5,675 nt of DNA from NCBI GenBank assembly GCA_002721775.1, contig PBLM01000022.1, positions 5,659-11,333 of the forward strand, given 5' to 3'. Shown piece after piece: positions 5,550-5,675 of the stretch (the first letter of the stretch is position 1; every line of letters starts with the position of its first letter). The DNA is from Rhodospirillaceae bacterium (GTDB lineage Bacteria; Pseudomonadota; Alphaproteobacteria; Puniceispirillales; Puniceispirillaceae). The position numbers were made by a program, and so were the translations under genes. The notes beneath the pieces were generated by a model, which was not told the origin of the DNA, made no database searches, and saw only the letters and a program-made list of their open reading frames with translations.

Positions 5550-5675
5550 TTAAATGGCCTTTCTGCGGGCTTCGCCTGCTGACCGGCGACGATCGCCCAG
5601 CATCCAGTTCATACGGTGTAGGACAACCCATATAAAAAATAGCTGAAAGCCTGCAAACATGGTAAAGAGCGGCCA
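5550..5675 (-). CDS. ccmC: Haem exporter protein CcmC, C-terminal end only (partial)
   Basis: This is an open frame of 41 codons plus TAA, entering from the right edge on the minus strand. It reads WPLFTMFAGFQLFFIWVVLH, then RMNWMLGDRRR and a basic tail ending RRKAI. This fits the last transmembrane helix and the RM...RR cytoplasmic end of CcmC, the inner-membrane protein that binds haem and presents it to CcmE. The identity is strengthened by the following ccmD, one base after the stop. Roughly the first 200 residues lie outside the window. The 70-codon plus-strand frame over the same bases (5423-5635) is a shadow of these two genes. Confidence 0.88.
   Translation of the reverse strand, partial: WPLFTMFAGFQLFFIWVVLHRMNWMLGDRRRSAGEARRKAI

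Noticed and set aside
5423..5635. 70-codon plus-strand frame after the activator gene
   Set aside because: It is antisense to the ccmC end and ccmD, both of which have recognisable protein sequence; its own translation shows no family features and there is no ribosome binding site.
1..5675. CRISPR array, tRNA, rRNA, insertion sequence or cobalamin riboswitch
   Set aside because: No regularly spaced repeats, transposase fragments or RNA gene patterns were found, and no B12-box-like segment was seen in the leader.

Overview
The window holds most of one operon on the + strand for corrinoid-dependent transfer of methyl groups to tetrahydrofolate. The end of a cytochrome c maturation operon converges on it from the - strand. 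Moderate base composition, proteobacterial Shine-Dalgarno sequences, a ccmC-ccmD pair and a small PF13769 ('virulence factor') gene inside a corrinoid C1 cluster all suggest an alphaproteobacterium. I would guess a marine one of the SAR116 or Roseobacter kind; this placement is inference from remembered gene order, not a search.

Layout: 1-208 is a non-coding leader with three copies of the heptamer GATTCAG/CTGAATC. 209-907 encodes a MtbC/MttC-type corrinoid (B12) carrier protein. 915-1226 encodes a 103-residue PF13769-like protein. After a 186-base gap, 1413-2315 encodes a divergent MetF-like methylenetetrahydrofolate reductase. 2365-3267 encodes a pterin-binding methyltetrahydrofolate:corrinoid methyltransferase. 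3365-5392 encodes a 2Fe-2S/ASKHA reductive activator of corrinoid proteins, probably starting at TTG. On the - strand, 5402-5548 is ccmD (48 residues) and 5550-5675 is the 3' end of ccmC, which runs off the window. The two operons converge with only 9 bases between their stop codons.

How the genes work together (inference from families): a substrate-specific methyltransferase, not in this window, would place a methyl group on Co(I) of the carrier. The pterin-binding methyltransferase passes it to tetrahydrofolate, and the MetF-like enzyme oxidises methyl-THF to methylene-THF for assimilation or energy. The activator uses ATP to return accidentally oxidised Co(II) to Co(I), which matters in a respiring cell. 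The methyl donor cannot be read from this window; methylated amines, betaines or methoxy compounds are all possible.

The most interesting signals are three. The carrier has a strikingly acidic N-terminus, and its two docking partners have arginine-rich C-terminal tails. The PF13769 protein is embedded in C1 metabolism despite its name. The MetF-like enzyme lacks the usual Asp in its 'RGD' position.
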